A stretch of 64,000 nucleotides of DNA from G963663315 sp965214205 (GTDB taxonomy: Bacteria; Pseudomonadota; Gammaproteobacteria; Arenicellales; Poriferihabitantaceae). The translations under genes and the position numbers were made by a program. This document shows, in pieces, positions 8,359 through 16,319 of the stretch; the stretch's first letter is position 1; every line of letters starts with the position of its first letter. The notes beneath the pieces are model-generated. The model had not been told where the DNA came from. It saw only the letters and a list, made by a program, of their open reading frames with translations, and made no database searches. The stretch spans positions 1-64,000 of the forward strand of contig OZ243941.1 in the NCBI GenBank assembly GCA_965214205.1. Reading direction: 5' to 3'.

Positions 8359-10672
8359 TTTCGAGCATGATTTGTTTGAACGCTTGCAGCCACTGTAGTT
8401 GTCTGGCTCCGGATTCCAGCATCGGCATTTCCCCCATCAGAGCCTGAAAGTCCACCAGCGCTGTGAGGTATTGATAGCGAGCGATGTGTGCATTATCTTG
8501 CGCTTCACGCCAGGTATTTTGTGTATCCAGCAGATCCGTGACGCTGGCCGCGCCCAATCGGTAGGCGTTACGGGTGATCTGTTGGCTTTTCAGGGCCGCC
8601 GCTTCAGCCTGGTCGCTGAGTGCAATCGCGCGATAGTTGGCGACCAGATTATCTACCGCGTTACCGGCATTAGCCCAAATGGCTATCCGTATATCTTGTA
8701 ACTGCGTTTGTGCCAATGCGCCTTGAGCGGCGTATTGCCGTACCCGGCTGCGGCGACTGCCACCGAGAGTGAGCGGCAGCTCGGCCTTCAGCATGACAGA
8801 CCAGTCGTCCTGATTATCCAGCTCAACACCAGCTGCGGTGACGCTACTGTCAAGGTGGCGGGCGTATTGTGCGTTGAGAGAAATCTCCGGTATGTAATAG
8901 CTTTGTCCAATTGCTTTGATATGCGTGTCGCTGATAGCGATACTGGCTTCGGCGCGCGCCAGCAGAGGAGATTGTGCAAGCGCCCTCGAGACACACGCCT
9001 GGCGCAGTTGTTCTGCCTTGCCAGCGCTTTTCAGCCAGGGCTCGATGCCTTCGTGCAACAAATCGAATGGCGGTTGATCCAGGTCTGCGTCAGCCAGCCG
9101 GACTGGAGTTTGCAGACGCATATTGAGCAGCCGCGCCAGTTGGTTTTGTGCGCGGGTATTGGCAGTGTAGGCCTGCAAAACCTCAGTTTCACTTGCGGCT
9201 ATGATTGCCTGCCAGCGATAAATATCGGCGCCGGCGCCGCTACCACTGGCTTTGCGTTGCTCCGCCAGGAGCAGGTTTTTCCGGTTCAGAGTCAGTTCAC
9301 GCAAGGTGGTATCAAAACGGGCCTGGGCTTGCAGGGCCTGGAAATAAGCTGCTGCGGTTTGCTGTATTGTATCCAGCTGTTTCTGCTCCAGTGACTTCTC
9401 TGAAGCGCCGAGTCCCAGTTCCGCTACCTCAATGCTCGCGTTCGCTGATGACGAATAAAGAATTTGACGCATATTCAAGGCGGCCAGGGAGTCCTGTTCG
9501 GGCAATTGTTCGCCGTGTCGTGTGTGTCCCAGTTGTGTTGTTAATTGCGGTCGCCTGACTGTACGGGCCTGTTCCAGAGATTCCTCATCAATCCGTAACT
9601 GCTGAAACTGCCCGAGTAAGCCGGGGTTGCGGTCGGTAGCCAGTTCCAGCGCGGACAGAAATCCCGGAGCCAGAGTACGGTTGCTGCCTTGTACGACTCG
9701 CGCGGTCAGCAACTCATCCAGAGAAAAGTCAATATCCAGCGCCCGGGCGGTATCTATGTTGATAGTGGTTTGTCTTCCCGGTTGCAGCAATCGCAGGCTC
9801 CCGCCCGGAGAGTCTCCGGTAATTGCCAGCTGCAAATCAAGCGCTACCCTGCGGGCAAATATGCGCTCGTCCTGGTCCAGAGTATCGCTGATCAGCGCCC
9901 CGCTTATTACCATACGGTCACCACCCACGGCAAAGCTCGGTATTCTTTTCCTGCGTAAAGCCTGGAGCAAATCCGTGAGCGCCTGATCAGATGTGATCGC
10001 GGGGGGCAGTATGACTGCGTCTACGTCGGGTAGTTGCGGGTCCAGTTCAGTCGTGAAATCAAGCGGTAGAAACTGTACTGTGATGCCAGCCTTGCCAGCG
10101 CTTGTGATGACCGCATCTCCAATACTACGCGGTGTATCAGCGATGGCCATTGGCAAAATGATGCCAACCCGCCTGGCTTGGAAAAGTGTACTGATCCGGT
10201 TAAATACGTTGCCGATTTCATTGACTGTGCTGTAACTGTACAAGTTTGGCTCTTTATCGCGCGCGGGGATGCCGGTCAGGCTCGGGTCCAGCACTCTTAA
10301 CGCCCAGGTTGGTTTCGGGTAGACGGATTGCAGATAAACTTGCTGGCTTCCGACCAATCCCGTGGCGACAATATATTCTATAGACGGGTCGGCTATAGCC
10401 GTTGCGAGGGCATCCTGTACTTTGGCGACATCGCCTCCAGAATTGAGAAAAACCGGCGCAAGGGTATCTCCCTGATCAAGCAGTGGTTGCAATTCCTGAA
10501 TAATCAGACCGGCCAGCCGCGAGGCTGGCTCACCCAACCCATCCTCAATAAACGCAATGCCTGTCTCGCGAGCGCTCAACGGGAAAGACCAGATACATGC
10601 CAGCGCCGCCAACCCGCTTAACAGTCCAACGAGCAGACGCGAGGACAATCGTTGTCTTGGCATGAAATTCAA
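8351..10672 (-). CDS. TolC-type outer-membrane efflux protein fused to a substrate-binding-protein-like domain
   Basis: At 773 residues it is far longer than a usual TolC homologue (about 420-480). After a signal peptide (about residues 1-35) comes a stretch of about 300 residues with the alternating strand/helix pattern of a periplasmic binding protein: IAFIEDGLG near residue 39, then VGIILP, VDAVILPP and IPSFAVGGD. This resembles the ABC_sub_bind (TrpX-like) family. From about residue 340 the protein is a standard outer-membrane efflux protein, with long amphipathic helices (LEQARTVRRPQL; then a second repeat ending VTDLLDTQNTWREAQDNA). It is the first gene of the efflux operon, overlapping the adaptor gene. 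The fusion is in frame, with no sign of a sequencing join. What the extra domain binds is unknown. Confidence 0.85.
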   Translation of the reverse strand: MNFMPRQRLSSRLLVGLLSGLAALACIWSFPLSARETGIAFIEDGLGEPASRLAGLIIQELQPLLDQGDTLAPVFLNSGGDVAKVQDALATAIADPSIEYIVATGLVGSQQVYLQSVYPKPTWALRVLDPSLTGIPARDKEPNLYSYSTVNEIGNVFNRISTLFQARRVGIILPMAIADTPRSIGDAVITSAGKAGITVQFLPLDFTTELDPQLPDVDAVILPPAITSDQALTDLLQALRRKRIPSFAVGGDRMVISGALISDTLDQDERIFARRVALDLQLAITGDSPGGSLRLLQPGRQTTINIDTARALDIDFSLDELLTARVVQGSNRTLAPGFLSALELATDRNPGLLGQFQQLRIDEESLEQARTVRRPQLTTQLGHTRHGEQLPEQDSLAALNMRQILYSSSANASIEVAELGLGASEKSLEQKQLDTIQQTAAAYFQALQAQARFDTTLRELTLNRKNLLLAEQRKASGSGAGADIYRWQAIIAASETEVLQAYTANTRAQNQLARLLNMRLQTPVRLADADLDQPPFDLLHEGIEPWLKSAGKAEQLRQACVSRALAQSPLLARAEASIAISDTHIKAIGQSYYIPEISLNAQYARHLDSSVTAAGVELDNQDDWSVMLKAELPLTLGGSRRSRVRQYAAQGALAQTQLQDIRIAIWANAGNAVDNLVANYRAIALSDQAEAAALKSQQITRNAYRLGAASVTDLLDTQNTWREAQDNAHIARYQYLTALVDFQALMGEMPMLESGARQLQWLQAFKQIMLENE

Positions 10673-10850
10673 AGCCCGGATTTTTTAGTTATACACATAC
10701 AGGATAATACTCTTTCAAAGAGCATAAGCCTATACCGAGTGCAGGAATTACACTTTACGCGCTGTGCGAATCTGGCATGCCCTTGAGAATCGCTAAAGAT
10801 GTTATGATACGCCGCTCTCGACCTGACCAGAGATTTCACGGGCAACCGAT

Positions 10851-11150
10851 ATGCCATTCGAAAACATAGACATTGAAGACGCCAGGGCGCTGATCGACAG
10901 CGAGGATCCGATTATTGTGGATATTCGGGATGCCGCGTCCTGGTCATCGGGGCATATCGAGAACGCCATCCATATCGATAACAGCAACGTCCAGTCTTTT
11001 ATAGAAGGCGCGGACAAGGCGCGGCCACTGATCGTCTGTTGCTATCATGGCAATATGAGCAAGGGAGCGGCGGACTTTTTCAACAACCAGGGATTCGGGA
11101 AGAGCTACAGTCTGAACGGCGGTTATGCCGAATGGGCCAAACAGGAATAA
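10851..11150 (+). CDS. glpE: thiosulfate sulfurtransferase GlpE (single-domain rhodanese)
   Basis: A cytoplasmic rhodanese of 99 residues that moves sulfane sulfur from thiosulfate to cyanide or other thiol acceptors. The active-site loop CCYHGNMS is very close to that of E. coli GlpE, with the catalytic cysteine at residue 64. The PFENIDIEDAR start and the GGYAEWAK end are also typical. It is read divergently from the efflux operon across a 178-base gap; a TATGAT box lies 43 bases upstream of the start, but the nearest TTGAGA is only 14 bases before it, so the promoter is uncertain. Confidence 0.95.
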   Translation: MPFENIDIEDARALIDSEDPIIVDIRDAASWSSGHIENAIHIDNSNVQSFIEGADKARPLIVCCYHGNMSKGAADFFNNQGFGKSYSLNGGYAEWAKQE

Positions 11151-11186
11151 TCTCCTGAGACTAGCGGACTGACTCAATACAGAACA

Positions 11187-12260
11187 ATGCCTGATTCATT
11201 AATCAATCTGTTCAATCGGGATTCACTGGCTTTGCAGGTGGTCGTGATTCTGGCCGTGACCCTGGCCCTGAGTCTGGCAACCCGGGGAATCCTGGCGTTT
11301 TTGCGGAAACGTCTGGACGACAGTGAACTGTCATGGAATGGCGCCTTCCTGAATGCGTTGGCCTCCCCCTTGCGATTGATGATCTGGGTGGTCGGTATTG
11401 GCCTGGCCTGTGAAACCGTTGTAGCCGATCTGGAAACCCCGATTTCCGGAGTCATCGTTCCAGCCCGGGATCTGGGCGCGATCATCGTGCTCGCCTGGTT
11501 TCTGATTCGATTCATCAACAATGTCCAGCATAATCTGATTCACAGGAAGACCGAGAAAGGTGAAGAAGTAGATCATTTCGCGCTCACCAGCATTGGCAAA
11601 TTGTTGCGGCTGACGGTATTCATCATCACATCTCTGGTGGCGATGCAAACTCTCGGGCTGAGCATTGCGGGAGTTTTGACGTTCGGCGGTATCGGCGGTA
11701 TCGCGGTCGGCTTCGCCGCCCAGGGGATGCTCTCCAATTTCTTCGGTGGGCTGATGATTTATCTGGATCGTCCGTTTTTCATCGGCGACTGGATACGCTC
11801 TCCAGATAAACAACTGGAAGGGATAGTGGAAAAGATCGGATGGCGGATAACCCTGATCCGAACCCTGGAAAGCCGTGCGTTGTATGTGCCGAACTCGACT
11901 TTCTCGACCATCTCGATCGAGAACATCACTCGAATGAAAAACCGACGGATTTACGAAACCATTGGCATCCGCTACGATGACGCCGTCGCAATGGACGACA
12001 TTGTTGCACAAGTGAAAGCATATCTGGAATCTCACGAAGAAATTGACCAGGATCAGACCCTGATGGTCAGCTTTACCACATTCGCCCCGTCATCGCTGGA
12101 TTTCTTTATTTACTGCTTTACCAAAACACAAAACGGGAAGGAATATTTCAGGATCAAACAGGAAGTCATGCTCGCCATCCTGAAGATCATTGAAGACAAC
12201 AACGCCGAATGCGCGTTCCCGACGACTACGCTGCACCTGAAAACCGAAGATCAGGCCTGA
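11187..12260 (+). CDS. mechanosensitive ion channel, MscS family
   Basis: A 357-residue membrane channel that would open under membrane tension to release solutes in osmotic downshock. The first half carries hydrophobic segments at about residues 9-30, 50-70, 85-107, 128-150 and 158-180. The last of these is the Gly/Ala-rich pore helix (GGIGGIAVGFAAQGMLSNFF), followed by the beta domain (PFFIGDWIRSPD) and a C-terminal alpha/beta domain. The number of helices before the pore exceeds that of E. coli MscS (three), as in the YbdG/YnaI-like branch. It starts 36 bases after glpE. Confidence 0.92.
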   Translation: MPDSLINLFNRDSLALQVVVILAVTLALSLATRGILAFLRKRLDDSELSWNGAFLNALASPLRLMIWVVGIGLACETVVADLETPISGVIVPARDLGAIIVLAWFLIRFINNVQHNLIHRKTEKGEEVDHFALTSIGKLLRLTVFIITSLVAMQTLGLSIAGVLTFGGIGGIAVGFAAQGMLSNFFGGLMIYLDRPFFIGDWIRSPDKQLEGIVEKIGWRITLIRTLESRALYVPNSTFSTISIENITRMKNRRIYETIGIRYDDAVAMDDIVAQVKAYLESHEEIDQDQTLMVSFTTFAPSSLDFFIYCFTKTQNGKEYFRIKQEVMLAILKIIEDNNAECAFPTTTLHLKTEDQA

Positions 12261-12300
12261 CCGGGTTGAATAACCCGATACTGGCTCGACAAGCCCCGGT

Positions 12301-13092
12301 ATATCAGCCATCGAAATTTTCAGCCAGCCTGAGATTCTTTTTTTCCTGATTGCCGTCGCCTTCGCCGCCGGGTTTCTGGATACCCTTGCGGGCGGGGGAG
12401 GATTGCTGGTCATACCCGCCCTGCTGCTGGTCGGAGTACCTCCTGTCCAGGCCATCGCCACCAACAAGCTACAGGGCAGTTTCGGAACCCTGACCGCCGC
12501 CGTGACGATGATTTCAAAACGACAGGTCGAGCTGGAAGCTATCAGAAAGCCGTTCCTCACGGCGCTGGCGGGGTCGGTTTTCGGGGCGATTGCGATACAG
12601 TATACACCTGCCGGAACTATGGATTTCGCAACCCCGGCTGTATTGCTCCTGATCGCCCTGTATTTCCTGTTTTTCGATCATTCGGTCCCTCATTCAGGAT
12701 GGACATCCAGGCCACCCGCGATCAGGCACAGTACCTTTGGCAATTTTGTGACGCCGGGAATCGGATTTTACGATGGCGCCTTCGGGCCCGGCGCTGGCTC
12801 GTTTTACGCTTTGAGCGGGGTCGCTTTGCGGGGTAAAGATCTGGTGCAGGCCACCGCTGACGCCAAAGTACTGAACTTTGCCAGCAATCTGGCGGCGCTG
12901 GCTATATTCATAGTCAGCGGAAAAATCGTCTGGCTGGTCGGCGGCGTGATGATCGCCGGTACTGCGGCCGGAGCGTATCTGGGTTCACTGGTTGTATTGA
13001 ACACAGGCGCCCGGGTGATCAGGCCGGCCATCATAATCATGTCGCTGGCAATGTTATGCGTTTATATCTGGCGGAGTCTACCTGGCTCGTAA
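12301..13092 (+). CDS. sulfite exporter TauE/SafE family permease, start codon unclear
   Basis: A TSUP-family membrane protein of about 260 residues, presumed to move a sulfur-containing or organic anion. The N-terminal family signature AGFLDTLAGGGGLLVIPALL is encoded at about 12367-12426, followed by six or more hydrophobic segments and the family's second half (FYDGAFGPGAGSF). The first usual start codon in this frame is a TTG at 12403, inside that signature, which would remove the first helix. Upstream the frame is open back to a TAA at 12271 and holds no ATG, GTG or TTG; ATA 12301, ATC 12310, ATT 12316 and CTG 12346 are the only candidates. I give 12301 because it matches the usual N-terminal length. 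The 3' end overlaps the convergent pyk gene by 15 bases. Confidence 0.75.
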   Translation: MSAIEIFSQPEILFFLIAVAFAAGFLDTLAGGGGLLVIPALLLVGVPPVQAIATNKLQGSFGTLTAAVTMISKRQVELEAIRKPFLTALAGSVFGAIAIQYTPAGTMDFATPAVLLLIALYFLFFDHSVPHSGWTSRPPAIRHSTFGNFVTPGIGFYDGAFGPGAGSFYALSGVALRGKDLVQATADAKVLNFASNLAALAIFIVSGKIVWLVGGVMIAGTAAGAYLGSLVVLNTGARVIRPAIIIMSLAMLCVYIWRSLPGS

Positions 13093-14532
13093 AACCCGAA
13101 TCAGGTCGGTACTGCCAGCCTGCCGGGAACTCCCCGCGGTCAGGATCAACAGGTCATTGTCATTGACGTAACCCAGCTCTTTGGCGCGATTGATGGCGAA
13201 AACAATTTTTTCATCATCGCTGCCATTCCCCTCGTAGTATATTGCCAACACGCCCCAGTTCATGGCAAGACGGCTGACCACCGATTCGCGGGTGGTGATC
13301 GCGAGAATCGGACAGTCGGGGCGGTATTTGGAAATCAGTCGGGAGGTGAATCCGGTCTCGGTCAATGCGATAATGGCGGACGCGTTCAGGTGGTTTGCCA
13401 TCGTGATCGAGGCCTGCGCCACCGCTTCTGTGACCTCGTTGGCGGGATGTGGTTCAATTTGCTGAAGATAACCGAACTGCCGCAACCCCGCCTCTGCTTC
13501 GCGGGCCAGGCTCACCATGGTTTTCACGGCTTCGACAGGACGTCTCCCGACTGCGGTTTCGCCGGACAGCATCACTGCGGAAGTGCCATCGAAAATGGCA
13601 TTGGCGACATCGCTGACCTCGGCCCGGGTCGGTCTCGGATTTCGTTCCATCGAATCCAGCATCTGGGTTGCGGTAATCACGGGTTTACCTTGGGATACGG
13701 TAGCCCGGATAATCCGTTTTTGAACGGTCGGGCCTTCGCCCATCTCCAGTTCGACACCGAGATCGCCGCGCGCGACCATAATGCCACTGGCCGCCGCGAT
13801 GATGCTGTTCATGTTGTCGACCCCCTCGCGGTTTTCTATCTTCGCGATGATCGGAATATGGGCGCCCTGACTCCTGAGCGCATTGCGCATATTCACAACT
13901 TCGCTGGCGTTTCGAACAAATGACGCAGCGATATACTGAACATCATTGGCTGCCGCGAACCCGATTTCCAGCGCATCATCGGATGGAATGTCGTTGAATG
14001 CGGTTTTGTTGTCCGGCAGGTTGACCCCTCTGGCGCTCCTGAGCAAACCGCCGCATTCAACCCTGCACTGGATTTCATCTCCCTTGACAGCGGTCACAAT
14101 CAACTCCATCTGACCATCATCAATCAATATGCGGTCACCCGGACCGGTATGCCGGTACAGGGTCGGATGGGAAACGGTGACCCCGGTATCATCCCCGATT
14201 CCATCCCCGGCATAAATTGAAAACGACTGGTGACGTTCCAGCAGTACATTGTCGGCATTGAGCTGGCCTGTCCGGATTTCGCGCCCTCTGGTATCCACCA
14301 TGACAGCCACCGCGGCATCCATTTCCGTTGCCGCCTGACGCACGTGATTGAGCGTCCGGGAGTGAGATTCCACATCCCCATGGGACAGATTCAGGCGGGC
14401 CACATTCATGCCCGCCGCAATCATCTCTTTCAGGGTATCGACATTGTCGCAAGCAGGTCCAATGGTGGCGATGACCTTGGTCTTGCGTAATTTGTGTACG
14501 GATTTCAGCTTTAGGGTCTCCCTGGATTCCAA
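13078..14532 (-). CDS. pyk: pyruvate kinase
   Basis: Converts phosphoenolpyruvate and ADP to pyruvate and ATP, the last step of glycolysis. The protein has 484 residues, normal for a bacterial enzyme. Visible landmarks are TKVIATIGPACDN (about residues 18-30), VARLNLSHG, the active-site segment IIAKIENREGVDN and the MVARGDLGVEL stretch, followed by TATQMLDSM. The C-terminal allosteric domain is present (ILTAGSSRQAGSTDLIRV). It is transcribed alone, with the metallophosphoesterase gene divergent from it 51 bases away. Confidence 0.97.
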   Translation of the reverse strand: MESRETLKLKSVHKLRKTKVIATIGPACDNVDTLKEMIAAGMNVARLNLSHGDVESHSRTLNHVRQAATEMDAAVAVMVDTRGREIRTGQLNADNVLLERHQSFSIYAGDGIGDDTGVTVSHPTLYRHTGPGDRILIDDGQMELIVTAVKGDEIQCRVECGGLLRSARGVNLPDNKTAFNDIPSDDALEIGFAAANDVQYIAASFVRNASEVVNMRNALRSQGAHIPIIAKIENREGVDNMNSIIAAASGIMVARGDLGVELEMGEGPTVQKRIIRATVSQGKPVITATQMLDSMERNPRPTRAEVSDVANAIFDGTSAVMLSGETAVGRRPVEAVKTMVSLAREAEAGLRQFGYLQQIEPHPANEVTEAVAQASITMANHLNASAIIALTETGFTSRLISKYRPDCPILAITTRESVVSRLAMNWGVLAIYYEGNGSDDEKIVFAINRAKELGYVNDNDLLILTAGSSRQAGSTDLIRVLRAR

Positions 14533-14583
14533 AGCCGGATTATACCCCGGATTAACCTTTGAGACCGTGCAGGAAAATCTGTC

Positions 14584-15687
14584 ATGTCAATTTCATTTCA
14601 ACCGATCCTGGTATATCCTGTAGTGATGGCGCCCAGGCAACCCAATACCCGTCTTCGGTTCAACATTCTGTTTCCCCTTGCCTGCTGCTTCGTGTTTGCC
14701 TGGCCGGTCAGCCGATTGACCAACTGGTATGGCGGCGGCATCGAGTTCACGGTCTTCCAGTCACTCGCGGTCTGGTTGGTGGGTCTGGCTGGCATGTACT
14801 ACTCATTCAGCGGGCCAAGAATGAAAATTCGCTACCTCGTCGTGCACTGGTTCGGGGTGAGCTTCGTATTCGCTGTCCTGACACTGATTGCCGAGCCGGT
14901 CCGGTGGGTGGCCGCTCCGGACGACCGGCTGGTCGCCCAGACGGTACTCGTCATCGGCATAGCGCTGGCGCTGTTTTCAATCCTGGCCTCTCACCACCTG
15001 TCAGTCAAAAGGCTACGGATAAGCAGCCCGAAAATCAGCCGCAAATACCGGATTGTCCAGATCAGCGATGTTCATATCGGTTCCCGACAAAGTGGTTTCA
15101 TGCAACGAATTGTCAATAGAATCAATGCTCTTGAGCCTGATTTTGTCGCCGTTACCGGGGATTTGATCGACAGCAGCGCGGTTGACTATGAAGCATTGGA
15201 ATCCATAAACCAGATCAAGGCTACAACATTTTTCACGATTGGCAATCATGAACGTTACGCCGACCTCGACAAGATTCTGGGTATTGCAAAGCGTCTCGGT
15301 ATGAAGACATTGCGGCAGGACTCGCTCAGCGCCGGGGAACTGGTCTTTATCGGCATAGATGACGCCGACCGCAGGGATCAGGTCGATATTCATCTGCCGC
15401 GGATCGCAAACAACCCGGACCAGTTCAGCCTGCTGTTATACCATCGTCCACATGGCTGGGAAGCGGCGATTGAACATGGCATTGACCTGATGCTTTGCGG
15501 ACACACTCACAATGGCCAGATTTTCCCATTCAACCTGATCGTCAAACAGCAATTCAAGCATATCAGCGGACTCTACCGAAAGCATCATCAATACCTTTAT
15601 GTATCACCCGGCACCGGCACCTGGGGACCACTCATGAGGCTGGGATCGCTCAATGAGATTACGCTGTTCGAGTTGACGCCGGAATAG
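14584..15687 (+). CDS. membrane-anchored metallophosphoesterase (YkuE/YaeI-like)
   Basis: A calcineurin-type phosphoesterase with an N-terminal membrane part. Four hydrophobic segments fall within about residues 25-140. The catalytic domain follows with the metal-binding motifs in order: ISDVHIGS, VTGDLIDS, TIGNHERY, and GHTHNGQIFPF near the end. YaeI/YkuE relatives act on phosphodiester or lipid-linked phosphate substrates at the membrane; the actual substrate here is not shown. Translation may begin at 14584 or at the internal ATG at 14626 (MAPRQPNT), which keeps all four helices. Confidence 0.88.
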   Translation: MSISFQPILVYPVVMAPRQPNTRLRFNILFPLACCFVFAWPVSRLTNWYGGGIEFTVFQSLAVWLVGLAGMYYSFSGPRMKIRYLVVHWFGVSFVFAVLTLIAEPVRWVAAPDDRLVAQTVLVIGIALALFSILASHHLSVKRLRISSPKISRKYRIVQISDVHIGSRQSGFMQRIVNRINALEPDFVAVTGDLIDSSAVDYEALESINQIKATTFFTIGNHERYADLDKILGIAKRLGMKTLRQDSLSAGELVFIGIDDADRRDQVDIHLPRIANNPDQFSLLLYHRPHGWEAAIEHGIDLMLCGHTHNGQIFPFNLIVKQQFKHISGLYRKHHQYLYVSPGTGTWGPLMRLGSLNEITLFELTPE

Positions 15688-15711
15688 GACGACGGAACAG
15701 AATGAGGGTCG

Positions 15712-16263
15712 TTAAATGACTTCCTTCTGCAGATATTTCCTGATTGCTTCGATTGAGACCCTGACTCCGGTCATGTGAGGGTTCACCTCAAGGGCTCTTT
15801 CGTAATACTCCAGCGCCAGATCAATTTTCCGCAACTGGGTATAAATCATGCCCTGCCCCGAAAGAGCGCCGAAATGCCGGGGCTCCAGCTTCAGTGTTTC
15901 CACCACATCTTCTGTCGAAGACTGATATTGACCCATCATGTAGTATGCAGTCGCCCGTCGATTCCAGCCTTCGGCAAACCCGGGGTCGATGTCGATCACT
16001 CTGGTATAGATTTCGACCGCCCGCTCCAGTTCTCCGCTGCGTATGCTGACTTCTCCCCGCCGCATCAATGATTCAATTGCCTTGTTGTCGGATTGATACC
16101 AGTTCTGCCAGATCTGCCGGGTCAGCACAGCCGCTTCCGTCGGACTGGTAACTTCATGCAACAGCCTGAACAACTCATCCAGTTCGGGGTTGTTCTGGTC
16201 CGACCAGGATGGCGCCGAAGCGCATATCAGGATTAGCGCCACCAGTTGAAGTATTCGTCTCAT
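15712..16263 (-). CDS. secreted tetratricopeptide-repeat protein
   Basis: A 183-residue protein with a signal peptide (MRRILQLVALILICASAPSWS, cleavage near residue 21) followed by about 150 residues of TPR helices. Three repeats are readable: the segment starting ERAVEIYTRVIDIDPGFAEGW, then the YYMMGQYQSSTEDV to LKLEPRH repeat, then KIDLALEYYERALEVNP. Such proteins act as periplasmic protein-binding scaffolds. No partner is encoded next to it; it converges with the metallophosphoesterase and lies 56 bases after the demethylase gene on the same strand side. Confidence 0.85.
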   Translation of the reverse strand: MRRILQLVALILICASAPSWSDQNNPELDELFRLLHEVTSPTEAAVLTRQIWQNWYQSDNKAIESLMRRGEVSIRSGELERAVEIYTRVIDIDPGFAEGWNRRATAYYMMGQYQSSTEDVVETLKLEPRHFGALSGQGMIYTQLRKIDLALEYYERALEVNPHMTGVRVSIEAIRKYLQKEVI

Positions 16264-16319
16264 CGTTGTGCCTCTCGCTTTATGATACTGTGGCCCCCGC
16301 TTTATAATTAGAGTCCGTA

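Noticed and set aside
10783..10808. Sigma-70 promoter for glpE (TTGAGA and TATGAT)
   Set aside because: The spacing between the boxes is 14 bases, shorter than the usual 16-18, so I do not list it as a feature.
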